Source: Paraconiothyrium sp. Pb-2020
Taxonomy: Eukaryota; Ascomycota; Dothideomycetes; Pleosporales; Didymosphaeriaceae
Direction of reading: 5' to 3'
DNA length: 64,000 nucleotides
NCBI GenBank assembly: GCA_022419385.1
Contig: JAJUBI010000001.1
Location: 4,464,001-4,528,000 of the forward strand
Position 1 is the first letter of the stretch, and every line of letters begins with the position of its first letter. A model generated the notes under the pieces. The model was not told where the DNA came from and ran no database searches. It worked only from the letters and a program-made list of their open reading frames with translations. Shown one piece after another: positions 46,812-59,051 of this stretch. Both the position numbers and the translations under genes were made by a program.

Positions 46812-47288
46812 CTAAAATAGTAACTAAGTTTAAAAAAGTATAAATTTTAGATATATTTATATAGATTAGGGTAGTATAGTCTATACTATATACTATAGTT
46901 TTATAAAAACCAGTCTTATTGGATTAAAATAAGCTAGAATAGAAATCTAATATTTAATATTTATAATAAACTTTATTATAGATCTTTATTATACTATACT
47001 AACTTCTAAAGATTTTTATAGATTATTACTATAGTATATAATAGCTTTTTAGAACTTATAAGAACTTATAAGGTCTAGGTCTTTATAGAATTAAGCCTAA
47101 GTTAAATTTTTTAAAAAAATTAAATTTTTTTATTTAATTACGTAAGCCTAGCTTTTTAAACGTAGACTAGTGTATTCTTTCTAGTTTATTTCTATCCTAC
47201 TATTTAGATTTTCTATAATACTACTATTATATAAAATAAGTTACTAGTTTTAATTTTTTAAAATTTCTACTTATAAGAACTTTATATG

Positions 47289-47511
47289 TGTTACGGCTGC
47301 TACGCTGGAACAGAATTATAGAAACTAATATAATAACAGTAGCAACTAGTTAGATTATAAAAATAAGTATTATAATTATAGGTTAGATGCTAAGCATAAT
47401 ATAAATATATAATAAAAGTTATATAATTAGATTTATAGATCTTTAGAATAGAGCTATAGAGCCTAGATTTATAGAATTTATATATAGAGCCTACAGAGCC
47501 TAGGCTAGATA
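47289..47511 (+). repeat. 5' LTR of element A
   Basis: A direct repeat of 223 bp, starting TGTTACGG and ending GGCTAGATA, shared with 58069-58290 in the same orientation about 10.8 kb away; differences are mainly C/T or G/A. The TG start is kept here but is TA in the other copy. Confidence 0.85.
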
Positions 47512-47839
47512 GTAGTATATAGAGATAATAGATTACTACTAGCAATTCTTTATTATTAATCTATAATATAGTTTACTATATCTAGTTTCTTTATAGAAGA
47601 TTACCTTTAAGTCTTTAGTAATATATTTTTATTATAGTAATTAATTAACACTTACCTATATATAACTTATATAACCCTATATACTACTTATCTCTTACTA
47701 GAACCCTAATAGGGCTATAGCTTACTATAGTATTAGAAAGGCCCTATTATACTTTAATAATTATATTTTAAGAGTCTCTATAGGTATATACCTAAGTTAC
47801 TCTTATTAAATAATAGCTTCTATAGTAAACTAACTAATA

Positions 47840-49579
47840 TTATTAGACCTAATAAATCTAGTCTAGATAAAGAAATAACTTAACTACCTAAATAAAGAAA
47901 ACTAAAGGTAAAAGAATATCTATAATAAGTTAGTAAAATAAGTAAAGGCTATATTAGAAGAAAAAGAAGAGAGGGCTAATAAAATAATAAAAAAATAAAT
48001 CTAGTAAATAGAGCTTAGAATAAAAAGTAGACCCTTAAAACTAGCTAATTTAAAAAAGTTTAATAAAATAAAAACTAAGCTTAGGGGATTCCTAGTCTTT
48101 ATATTTTTCTATTTAGATTTAAATTAAGAATATCTAGAAGAAGAAGATTAGAAAGTAGCTTATATAGTAACTTACTTTATAGGCAAAGTAATAGAGTTAC
48201 CTTATAAACTAGAGAATAAATTAAATAAATAACTAAAAATAGAAACTAACCTTATCTTTATAAGTTATACTTATTTTAAGTAAAAACTCTAATTAACCTT
48301 AGTAATATTAATATAGAATATATAGCTAAACAGAAACTCTTAAAGCTCTAATAAACCAAAATAGTAGTAGCTTATATATTAGTGTTTAAATAGCTAGCTA
48401 ATAAGGTCTTAGACTATAGAGAATAGGCTCTAATATAAAAGTTCTATAAAGAACTTAAGTTAGATATTAGATATAAAAATAATTAGAATAGAGAAACTAA
48501 TAACTCTATCTATAATAATTAAATAAGCTATCTAAGTAGATAATAAGTTATTTTTATAGAAATAAAATAATAAAGAAGGAAGTAGATATAGTATAAATAG
48601 CTAAAACTATAAAACTTATAATAAAGGGACCTAATAGTCTTAGATACTAAAAGAAAAGGAATTAAGTTAGAATATAATAAAGAAAAAGTAATATAAGAAA
48701 GGCACTTACTTTAGCTATAGTAAAAAAGGCTATATTAGAAACTACCTAAATAAAAGCTAAGAAAAGTCTATAAAAGATACTAAGAAAGAGTTAAAAAAGT
48801 AAAAAACCTTAAAGAAAACTAAGAAGAAACTAGCTAGTAGTAAAATATAAGGCTACTTATTAGGCTAAATATTTCTAAGATATATATATATTATATATAA
48901 AAATAAAGAGAGACATAGAATACTAGCCTATAAAAAAAGGCTAGTAGTAACTTAGAAAGGCTAAATAATTCTATAGCTTAAGAAGTAAAATGCCTAGGTT
49001 TTAGAATTCTATAATACGAAAGATTTAGAGAGCAAATCTAATAATAATAAAAGAAATAGTAACTTAGATAAATTAATAAATACTTTATTTTTAGTTAACC
49101 CTAAGAGGAGATAAGCCCTTCTTTTTATTACTAGTATAAAAGGTACCTATATCCCCTAGCAAAAATATCTATATAGAAGGAATTAAATATTTTTAGCCTA
49201 TAGGACTAATATATAAAGCGGCTAAACTAGTTAAGACTAAAGATATATAATAAATAATTAAAGGCTTACACTTCTACTATAAGAATTTATATAAAGAAAC
49301 TATTTATAAGATTTATAAAAACTAAAAGATCTAGTTCCTATAAAATATAAAATTTATAAGCTTTAATAAATAGGTAGAATAAAATATAGTTCTAGTAAGA
49401 AAGATACTAAATAAATAAGAGTAGACTTAGATAGCTAATAAAATTAAATAGGTAGATAAAGCTTATATACTTTAAGTTATAATAAAGTACTAGATCCTAA
49501 TTAAGAAAGAACACTTAGATAAATTAATAAAACTAATAAAAGAGAATAACTTTTAAATACTAACTAAACACCTAGTATA
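47840..49579 (+). pseudogene. element A gag remnant
   Basis: Plus-strand coding-like tract with frequent TAG/TAA stops where Gln codons are expected. Traceable pieces include a capsid-like stretch at about 48030-48300 (AKPKKFNKIKTK-like) and a zinc-knuckle-like trace at about 48701-48750 with Tyr in place of Cys. It is cut off at 49579 by the nested block. No function remains. Confidence 0.6.
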
Positions 49580-50074
49580 TATTATAATTATAATAGATTA
49601 AGACCTAGCAAAGGGGAATAATTATACGCAGGATATTAGCAACGCCTTTATTACTAACTAGAGGACAGACGCTAGTTAGTAGGGCTAATTAGCTAAGGCG
49701 TTACATAACTAGAATTCTACTAAAAAGGTAGAATTCTAGAAGTAAGCTAGCTTAGCAGAATTACTTAAGATACTCCTACTAAGGGGACAGAATCTCTTAG
49801 AGTATAGTAAAGTAAGGGATTATAAGAATAATAAAGAATAGTATATAGTCTAGAGGGACTTTAGTATCTTTTATATTCTTTATAGTTAATTCTTCTATAG
49901 TTAAAATTAAAGTATATCTTCTACATAAGATCTATTAGTCTTCTTATATAATTATTACCTTACCTTTCTTAGTAAGATTAGAATATTCTTATACCCCTTA
50001 TTACTTATCTGCTCTTATCCACTAAATACCTATAAGGCCGGCCTAGGTTAGGTACATGGAACCCCCTTATAATA
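49580..50074 (+). repeat. family-B LTR, copy 1
   Basis: About 495 bp closely matching 59052-59548 (starts TATTATAATTATAATAG, ends CCTTATAATA), with C/T and G/A differences. It lies at the left end of the nested block. Unlike copy 2 it is not followed by gag. Confidence 0.85.
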
Positions 50075-50089
50075 TAAAGCACTAGTAAT

Positions 50090-51960
50090 ACTATATTAAG
50101 GGGCTATTATATACCCTAGAGGTATTTATAGACTATAATAACCTAAGGGGTTTTATAGGTATAAAGGCCTTATTACAAAGGTAGATAGAATAGGCGACCT
50201 TTCTAGCAGCCTATACTTTGAAATTAAGTATAGGGCGGAAAGACTAACCCTACTAATAGGCTATTACAATGCCTAGTAGGTAATAGTAGTGTGCTAGAAC
50301 CCCTAGGGTATAATATATTACCTATTTTATAGAGTATTCTCTATCTAAGAAGGGGAAAAGAAGTACCTATAGAGGTTAGTGTAATTATATAAGAGATAAT
50401 TAAACTAGAGAGTAGCTAAGAGCTAGCCCTTAAATATAAGATAAGTATGTTTTTAGTACTAAGGTTAATAATAAGGTAATAAATGTAAGAAGTAGTAAAA
50501 GACTAAAATCTATAAGCCTATTACTAAATTCCTTTTTACTACTATTTAGGAGTTGTAAGCAGTAGACCCCTTTATAGTATATAAGTAAGTAGATATTACA
50601 GCGCTAGTACCTAGAGGGTATAGTAAAAGTAGGCAACTAATATAGTAAAGGCTAGAAGATAAGGGTATATTACTTTATAGTAAGTAGGTATATATACCTA
50701 ATAAACTACTATTAAGGATAGAGGTTCTATAGCATTACTATAATAACCTGCTAGCTGGTTACTTTAGTAGGGCTAAGACTCTAGAACTTATTAGCTATTA
50801 ATATTTTTAGCTAAATATAGAAGCTACTATAAAGAAGTATATAGACTTCTATATAGTGTATATAAGGATAAAGGCGCCTAAGTAGTGCTCTACTAGTAAA
50901 CTAAATTTACTTCTAATTTTAAAGGGGCCCTAGTAAGAACTTACTATAAACTTTATTATAGGCTTACTACCTAGCTGTTATAATAGCCTTACCTATAATA
51001 TAATCTAGGTAATAGTTAATTATTATACTAAGATGGCGCGCTATATCCCTACTACTAAAAAGATAGATACTACTAGACTAGTAAACTTATTTATAGAGTA
51101 GGTAGTTAGGCTATTTAGCCTACTATAGGGTATAGTCTTTAATAGGGGAATAGTCTTTACCTTAGTATTCTAGGCAGAGTTCTACTTTATAGTAAAGGTA
51201 AAGTACCGGCTTAGTATAGCCTTCTACCTATAAATAGATAGCTAGACTAAGCGCTAAAATTAGACTCTAGAGTAATACTTACACTCTTATATCTAAGAGA
51301 ACTAAAAGAACTAGCCCTAGCTACTACCTTTAGTAAAATTTGCCTATAATAACTCTATAAATATAATAATAAAAAGTTTTCTCTTTTTTACTTACTATAG
51401 GTTTCACCTACGCCTTAACTATAAGGAGGTAGTAAATAGTAAGGTACCTATAGTAAATAAGAGACTATAAACCTTATAGAATAATAGAAAAGTAATAAAA
51501 TAGAGATAGTATTATACCCTAAAGGCATAGAAATGCTACTATAATTAATACTATAGGCCCTAGATCTTTAATAAGGGGGACCTAGTCCTACTATCTACCT
51601 ATAACTTAAGGCTATAATACCCTAGTAAGAAGCTAATAGTAAGGTATATTAGGCTATTTTTAGTGGCAGAGCCTATAGGGAGATAGGTATATAGACTCTA
51701 CCTATTTACTAGGTTAAAAATCTACCCTATCTTCTACACTAGCCTGTTAAAGCTATATAAGGCTAGAGAAAACAATAATATTATAAACCTAGAACTTATC
51801 TAGCTAGATAAAGGTAAAGAGTAAGGGGAATAATATATAGTTAAATAGTTACTAAATAAAAGAAAGTAAAAGGGGGTAATCTAATACCTAGTTAAGTAGT
51901 AAGAATAGGTAAAAGACTATAACTAATAGGTTCCTAAATATAATATTAATAAGAAGCTAA
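50090..51960 (+). pseudogene. nested chromovirus pol 3' part (RNase H, integrase, chromodomain)
   Basis: Decayed plus-strand coding tract. At about 50128-50290 the end of RNase H is legible (NNLRGF, then a TNPADRPSRRP-type motif after RIP changes and one frame change). Integrase follows at about 50520-51400, ending in the conserved QTLEQYLHSY and LPLVKFAYNNS blocks. A chromodomain-like stretch (YIVKQLLNKRKQKG, IQYLVK) lies at about 51825-51935 with Trp positions turned to stops. The 5' parts (gag, protease, RT) are absent. Confidence 0.75.
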
Positions 51961-52119
51961 TATTATAATATAGAAAGTAGAAAAAGAAAAAGTTATAATT
52001 ACTATATTATTTAGGGCTAGAGTCTAGTGCCTTACTAGCATAGAAATAGTACTTATAAGGTAAGACTAAAATACTTCTTAGGTATAAAGCTAGTACCTAT
52101 TAAAATTAACTATACTCTA

Positions 52120-53460
52120 AGGGCTATTATACTACTACTACTACTAATACTATAGTATAGCTAGCCTTTCTCTTTTACTCTGCTTCTTCTTCTACTTCTT
52201 ACTAATAAGGGCTATAGGTGTATTACTATTATACTCCTTATACTTAGAGGGAGGGGCAGAGTTAGTAGACTAAAGGGTAGTAAAGAGTACTAAATTAATA
52301 GTAGTATATAAAGTAAGAGGCAGGATAGGTATTTTACTCTTAGTAGAGCTAGAGGTATAAAATAAGGCCTTTAGACTAGTAAGGGCTACCTTTCTCTACT
52401 TATTTTTAGAAGCTTTCTAGACAGGCTTCTTCTCTCTATTCTAATTAGGCTCCTTCTTTTTATCTTTAAAAAGGGACTTCTATATAGTAGTAGTAAGGTT
52501 ATAGCTTAAAGCAGTGCAATAAAAGCCTATAAAAGTATTAGAAGGTTTTTAGTTAAAATAAACTAAAGGGGACTAGAAGGTACAGTAGTAGTATATAGGG
52601 GTAAAAGTAGTATAGAATTCTAAGGTATTACTCTTAGTACTCTTAGTAGTAGAATTATAAGTAGGTACCTTCTTAGAGGCTAAAATATTACCTCTAGCAC
52701 CCTTAGCAGTACTGCCCTCTAAAGGCTCTAAGTTATTACTACTACTACTACTAGAAGGTATAGAAGAGGCCTAGGGATTACTCTTATCTTCTTCTTTAGA
52801 ATTAGAAACTATATAATTAAATAGTATATTAGTATTACCTAAGGCGGGTAGCCTAGCCTACTTAATATTAGTATAATAGTAAACTAACAGCCCTAAAGTA
52901 TATACTTTTAACCTAAGAATATCTAGAATGCCCTTAATAGTGCTAGTAAGGTAGTTAGTAATCTTAACTTAGAGTAATACTGTCTCTACTATAGTAGGTT
53001 TCTTCTTTAGGCCTTATTTATTTTTCTTATATAAGAAAATATTAATATTAAGAGTAAACTAGTATACTACCTTTACTAAGGTAATATAGTTCTTAGAGTC
53101 TCTATTTAAGTTAGTATTAGTACGCTAGTATATATAAATTAAACTATTAATATACTTAATAAACTAGGGCAGAATTTCTTTATACCCTTTGTAGAGTTTA
53201 ATATAATACTTATACTTATAGAGGCCTTCGCGTTTATAAGACTTCTACTTATTATAGCTAATCTACTTAGCACACCTTAGGTAGTAGGGCTCTAGTAACT
53301 TATAGATAGGGCTATAGCGCTTAGCTACTAAAGTCTACTTAAAAAGTTAGTAATAGTAAAATAATAGTAGAATACAGCCTATATTAGGAATCTAGTTAAA
53401 TAACTCTATAATAAAGGGTATATAATAGGACAGTAATTAGTATATAAAGGTAAGGCACTA
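52120..53460 (-). pseudogene. antisense reading frame of unknown function in the nested element
   Basis: On the minus strand one frame (codon first base divisible by 3) can be followed for over 400 codons, broken only by TAG/TAA at sites expected for Gln or Trp. Its first half is helix-like (e.g. SPIYKLLEPYYLRCAKQ, TLVKVVYQFTLNINIFLY); the second half is Ser/Thr/Lys-rich low complexity with SSSSSSNN. It ends in a Gln-rich tract now read as five consecutive TAG codons (52146-52132). I do not recognise it. It begins just beyond the integrase/chromodomain, in opposite orientation. Confidence 0.5.
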
Positions 53461-53939
53461 AATTTCTAAGGAGAAAGAAAAAGAGAAGTTAAAAAACTTT
53501 ATAATATATATTTATATACTACTATTACTGCGTTGTCTATAGTAACTATTACTATAGAGTTACTACCTATTAAGGGGATTATTTACTTTTTTAACCTTTA
53601 CTTAATACAATAAAATACTAGATAAATAATAGCGCAGATGTGTTATAGTATAGGCAACTATATAATGCAATTATAGTAATACTCTATTAAATATATAACT
53701 AAGGCGGTTATATAAGGGGAGAGAAATAGTTATAAGGGTAAAAGTAGATACTATATAAACAGCGCCTTATATATACTGCTATAGCACAGCGCTAGCGAGG
53801 CGAAGTAGAAGACCTATTAGGGGTAGAGAGAACTTAGATAGAAATTAACCTTATTATAACCTAAGTATTGCTTGCTGCTATATAAGCCTAACAGATAGCA
53901 TTTAAAAAAAAATATAGAGAATACCTAGTACTAGTCTTT

Positions 53940-56900
53940 AGACCCCTTTTACTAATTAAATATATAAAAAGGTAATCTTAGTATAAGTACTCTAAGAATA
54001 AGTGCCCTTAGTATATAGCTAAAAAGATATAGATAAAGTATTAGCTAAAAAGTAAGAAAGCTTTAAGGGGCATATAGAGACTATATATTATAATTTAGAA
54101 AGAATACTAAGGAAAACTAATTAGAGTAATAATTAATAGTAAAGTAATATAGAATTTTATCTCTAAAGACTTTACAGAAAATAAAGGACTCTACTATACT
54201 AATAAAATAGAGAAAAGAACTTTATTTAATATTAAAGAACTACCCTTCTAGGAGTAAATCTATATAGAAACTATACTAGAAACCTTTCTATCTAAAGGAC
54301 TAGTTATTAACAACTTTATTATAAACTTAGCTAAAATAAATAATTAGTAAAATATAATTCTAGAAATACTATAGCTAACATAGGTTAACCTAACTATCTA
54401 CTAGGGAATAAGAAGGGTCTAATACCTATATTAGTTAATAGTAAGTAAGAAACTTATTTTAGAAATACTAGACTAATACTAGTAGTTTGCAGATATCTTT
54501 AATAAACTAGAAGAATACCTTCTAGAACACGCTAAATAGAACTGTAAGATTAGACTAGAGAAAGGAAAATAACCTATATAGGGACTAGTATATAAAATAA
54601 CTAAATAAGAACTTAAGGTTACTAAATAATATATTAGAAATAACCTTAAATAAAAGTATATTAGGCCTTTTTAGTCTTCTACTGCTTATAGAGTCACCTT
54701 TATAGAAAAGAAGGACAACCTAAAACTATAATTTTATATTAACTTTAGAAAAATAAATACTATTATAATTAAGAATAGGTACCTATTACCCTTAATATTA
54801 GATCTATAAAACTAACTTTAAGACGCAAAAATCTTTACTTACTTAGATATAAAAAATGTATACTACTAAATTAGAATAAAAAGAGGTAAGAAATAGAAAA
54901 CTGCCTTTAGAATAAAATTAGGGCTATTTAAGTATAATATTATACCCTTTAGGCTTACTAACGCCTTAGTAGTTTTTTAGAGGTAAATTAACACTATACT
55001 CTAAGGGTATATTAGTAAATATACTATAGTATACCTAAATAATATCCTAATATACTTAAATAATAAATAAGACTATTAGAAGTATATAGAAGAAGTACTA
55101 AACTATATAAGTAAAGTAAAGCTATATTTAAAGCTTAAGAAATATAAGTTCTATATTACCTAAACTATTTTTCTAAAATTTATAGTAAAACCTAGAAAGC
55201 TTAAGATTAAATAGATAAAACTTTAAAAGATTTTAGACTAGGGAGAACTAAAAAATATTAAAAATATTTAATTTTTTCTAGAATTCTATAACTATTATAG
55301 GAAGTTTATTCTAAACTAGATAAAAATAATAGAGCCCCTTATAAGGCTAACTAAAAAAGAAGTACCCTTTAAATAGATAGATAGATGCTAATAAGTAATA
55401 GATTAACTTAAAAAAGAATTTACTAAAAAACCTATTTTATAAATTTTTAATTCTTACTATTCTACTATATTAGAGATAGATATATTAAATTTTACTTTAA
55501 AAGTATATCTATTCTAGTAAGATCTAGAAATAGATAAAAAGTACCTATATAGCTATTACTTCTAAAAAATATAAAAAGCTAAACTTAACTATAATATCTA
55601 TAATAAGAAAATATTAGTAATAGTTAAAGTATTTAAGAAATAGAGAACTTACCTCTAAAATATAAAATACTAAACGCTAGTTTTTTTAGACTATAAGAAC
55701 TTAATAGAATTTATAATAAATAAAGCCCTTATACTCTAGTAAGTAAGATAGGCACAGACCCTATTAATCTATAATTTTAAGATTATATATACCTAAGAAA
55801 TAGAAAACCTTTAGGTAGATACTTTAAGTAGAAGACTTAACTTATAAGAAAAAGCTAAAGTATTAGAGGCCCTACTTTAATTTAATAAAGATAGTACTAT
55901 TATCTATAATATATTAAAGCTAGCAGCAATAATAGAAACCTAGACTAGTATATAGTATAACTAGATTAAGAAAGAAATAGTAATTAGTAATAAAAATATA
56001 AGCTACCTACCTATAGAAATAAAGTATAAGAATAATATTTATAAGGTCTTTAATAGAATCTTTATCCCTGCTAAAATTTAATATAAGTTTATAAAATAAT
56101 TTTATAAAGTACCGGTACACAGCTACTAGAGAATTAAATAAATATTAAAATAATTAATAAGGGATTACTACTTCTCTTAAGCCTAATAAATAATTATAAA
56201 GGTCTTATATAACTATGCTAACTGCTACTAAAATAAACTAAATAAATATATACTATATAGATAACTACAGCCTATAGAAATTCCTAACTAACTATAGGGT
56301 ATAGTTATAATAGACTTTATTACAGAACTACTAAAATCTAAGAATCTAGATAATAAGGTAGAATATAATAGAATTATAGTTATTATTAATAAAGTAACTA
56401 AATACGCATACTTTCTACTATATAAAGAAGTTAGTAAAGTAAAATATATAGCCTTTTACTTTACTTCTATAGTAATAGTATAATATAGAGCTCTAGATAA
56501 GATTATTATAAATAAAGATATCTACTTTATATCTAAGTTTTAGTAAACTATATTTACCCTTATAAATATTAAGTATAGTATATTAACAGCTTATTATCTG
56601 CAAATAGATAGATAGACAAAATAAATAAATTAGATAGTAGAATAATTTCTTAGATATTACCTAAACTACTAATAAAATAACTAGATAGAATTGCTCCCTA
56701 TAGTATAACTAGCCTATAACAGCTTATAAATATAGCGCTACTAGAGTTTTACTATTCTTTATAAATTATAGATTTAACCTAGTAGCCTACTAAGTACCTA
56801 GAACTATAAGGTCTTAAAGTATAGATAGAAAATAACAGGCTAAGAAAATTATATAAATTTATAGCTAACTCTAGTAAGATGCTGTATTTCTATAAGAAAA

Positions 56901-57370
56901 AATAAAAAAATACTATAATTTTAAGTATAAGCCTACGCCTACGCTAAAGAAGAAAGAGAAAGTCTAGCTATTATAAAAGAATATTACTAGTAAATAACTA
57001 TTAAATAAACTAGACTACCTAAAAATTAGACTATATAAGGTTTTAAAGCAAATTACCTTAGTTTTATTTAAATTATAACTTCTAAATAGTATAAAAATAT
57101 ACCTAGTGTTCTACGTAGCCCTCTTAGAGAAAGTACTATAGAATATAGAACCTATAGTTTATAAAGTAGATATATATAGAGAATAGTAAGAAAAATAGGA
57201 AGTAGTAAGTATTAATAAATACTAACTAGTAAATAGTTAGAATTACTATAAAGTCTAATAGCTAGGACGTAATAAGAAGGGAAACTTATAAAATAATACC
57301 TAAAAACTAGAAAGTAACCTTAACTACTCTAAGAAGTTAGAGAAATATTAACTAAACTAATCTCTTAAAG
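53940..57370 (+). pseudogene. element A pol remnant (protease, RT, RNase H, integrase, chromodomain)
   Basis: Plus-strand tract readable through RIP stops. Protease-like VIINSKVIQNFIS at about 54123-54165; RT from about 54650 with KNRYLLPLI, TYLDIKNVYYQI-like and LTNALVVF; the catalytic YLDD box reads YLNN at 55032-55043. RNase H and a zinc-binding/integrase core (IVIIDFITELLKS, YLQIDRQTKQINQIVEQFL) follow at about 56200-56760. A chromodomain-like stretch lies at about 57195-57330, so this is a chromovirus. All parts are dead. Confidence 0.8.
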
Positions 57371-57439
57371 AAAACCTAAAAATATTAAACTAAGAGCTAG
57401 ATTACCTTATAGTAAACTATAAAAATTACTACTATTAGA

Positions 57440-57710
57440 GAAGGTATAAATAGTGTCTTAAGAGACTGCTTTATCCTCCTTAGAACTATTTTATAAACTA
57501 GCTACTTTTAGCTCTACTTCTTCCTAATTTAGCTTAGTCTCTAGAAATACTAACTATTAATTCTCCTACTTATTAAGAAGATCCTTCTACTTTTAAAGTT
57601 ATAATACCTTAGCTTAAGCTATAGCTAAAGTATTTAGAATTACTTTCTAAGCCTTCTTAGCCTTAGCTAGTTTAGCTTAAATTTTAGCTTAAAAGTAACT
57701 AGTATTACAT
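57440..57710 (-). pseudogene. antisense coiled-coil-like tract downstream of element A pol
   Basis: On the minus strand a frame reads as Ala/Lys/Gln/Leu-rich helix (AKLAKAKKAQKVILNTLAIA, then LQLQKQKDLLNKQENQQLVF), with stops only at expected Gln codons. It has the look of a coiled-coil C-terminus. It sits between the chromodomain and the 3' LTR. The family is not recognised. Confidence 0.4.
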
Positions 57711-58068
57711 ACTAAGAATAATTAGTTCTAAAAAAAGAATTATAACTAACTATATACTTTTAGTAATAGATATGCTATTAATATTATAAGAACCTTAAAT
57801 ATTAGAATAAATATAGGCCTTATAAGTAGAACGCCTAAGTATATTATATAGTAAAAGTATATAAGAATTTTAAGCCTATTATAATAAGAATAAGGTATAG
57901 CTAAAAACTATAATAACCTATTTTATATTAGTAAGATTATTTTTTTGTTTATAATAAGAAGGTATAAAGGGTAATAATAGGCTACTATATATAGGCCTAC
58001 CCTACTAATATAGCACGACCCCTACAACAGATTAATCTTTAGGCTAAAGATATAGAAGAGGGAGATAG

Positions 58069-58290
58069 TATTACAGCTACTATACTATAATAAAATTATA
58101 GAAACTAATATAATAATAGCAGCAACTAGTTAGATTATAATAAAAGTATTATAATTATAGATTAGATACTAAGCACAATATAAATATATAATTAGAATTA
58201 TATAATTAGATCTATAGATCTATAGAATAGAGCTATAGAGCCTAGATTTATAGAATTTATATATTGAGCCTACAGAGCCTAGGCTAAATA
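58069..58290 (+). repeat. 3' LTR of element A
   Basis: Second copy of the 223-bp direct repeat (see 47289-47511), starting TATTACAG (TG changed to TA) and ending GGCTAAATA. Confidence 0.85.
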
Positions 58291-58520
58291 TATTACAAGG
58301 TAGTTCCACATACCTAATTCTAGGCCGGCCTTATAGGTATTTAGTAATTAAGAGCAGGTAGACAACTAAGGGTATAAGAATATTTTAGCCTTACTATAGA
58401 AAGTAAGGTAATAATTATATAAGAAGACTAATAGATCTTATATAGAAGATATACTTTAATTTTAACTATAGAAGTTAACTATAAAGAATAGAAAGCACTT
58501 TAGAGAATTCCCTAGACTTT
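58291..58520 (-). repeat. inverted family-B LTR fragment
   Basis: Starting exactly at the end of the element A LTR, this stretch matches the 3' half of the family-B LTR in reverse orientation (shared AAGGTAGTT, GGCCGGCC and the long TAATAGATCTTATATAGAAG block). Similarity becomes weaker beyond about 58520 and may continue in diverged form. Confidence 0.7.
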
Positions 58521-59051
58521 ATACTAATTATTCTATTTCTTATTACTATCTAATTCTTTATTATTGTCCTACTAAGGCCCTAATATTCTTAGACTTTGTA
58601 ATATTCCTAGAATATTCTTATTTTATAAGAAATAGTTATATATACCTATTATTCTGCTAAGCCTCTGCTTCTGCCAGATATTATTATGTAATATTAGTAT
58701 TAGACTTTCCTAATAGGCGTTCAGCCCTAGCCTACTACTACTATTAATAATTACTCCTATTATATAATTCTTTATACTTATCCTGTAGGTATTCTCTATA
58801 ATTATAATATTATCCCCCCCTTTAGAGTTATTATTCTAATACCTTAAGATTCCTTTTTGCGGTGTAGTTTACTAGCGTTAGAGAATCTAGAATAAATATA
58901 AAGATAGGCCCCCCCACCTATTACTTAAATTATATCTACCTCTAGATTTCTTTTATCTCCCTAACTATGCTAAAAGCTTTTTACTTAATAACTAAATTTT
59001 ATTACCTATATATATAGAGAATTAAGTTAAAGGGACTAGAGATATCTCTAG

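Larger units (their letters stand above)
49578..53923. mobile_element. nested insertion inside element A
   Basis: A foreign block splits element A between gag and pol. It is flanked by the 7-bp direct repeat CCTAGTA (49571-49577 and 53924-53930), a possible target-site duplication. It starts with a family-B LTR and continues into a 5'-truncated chromovirus (RNase H end, integrase, chromodomain) and an antisense reading frame. No second LTR is seen at its right end, so it is a mosaic or rearranged copy. Confidence 0.6.
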
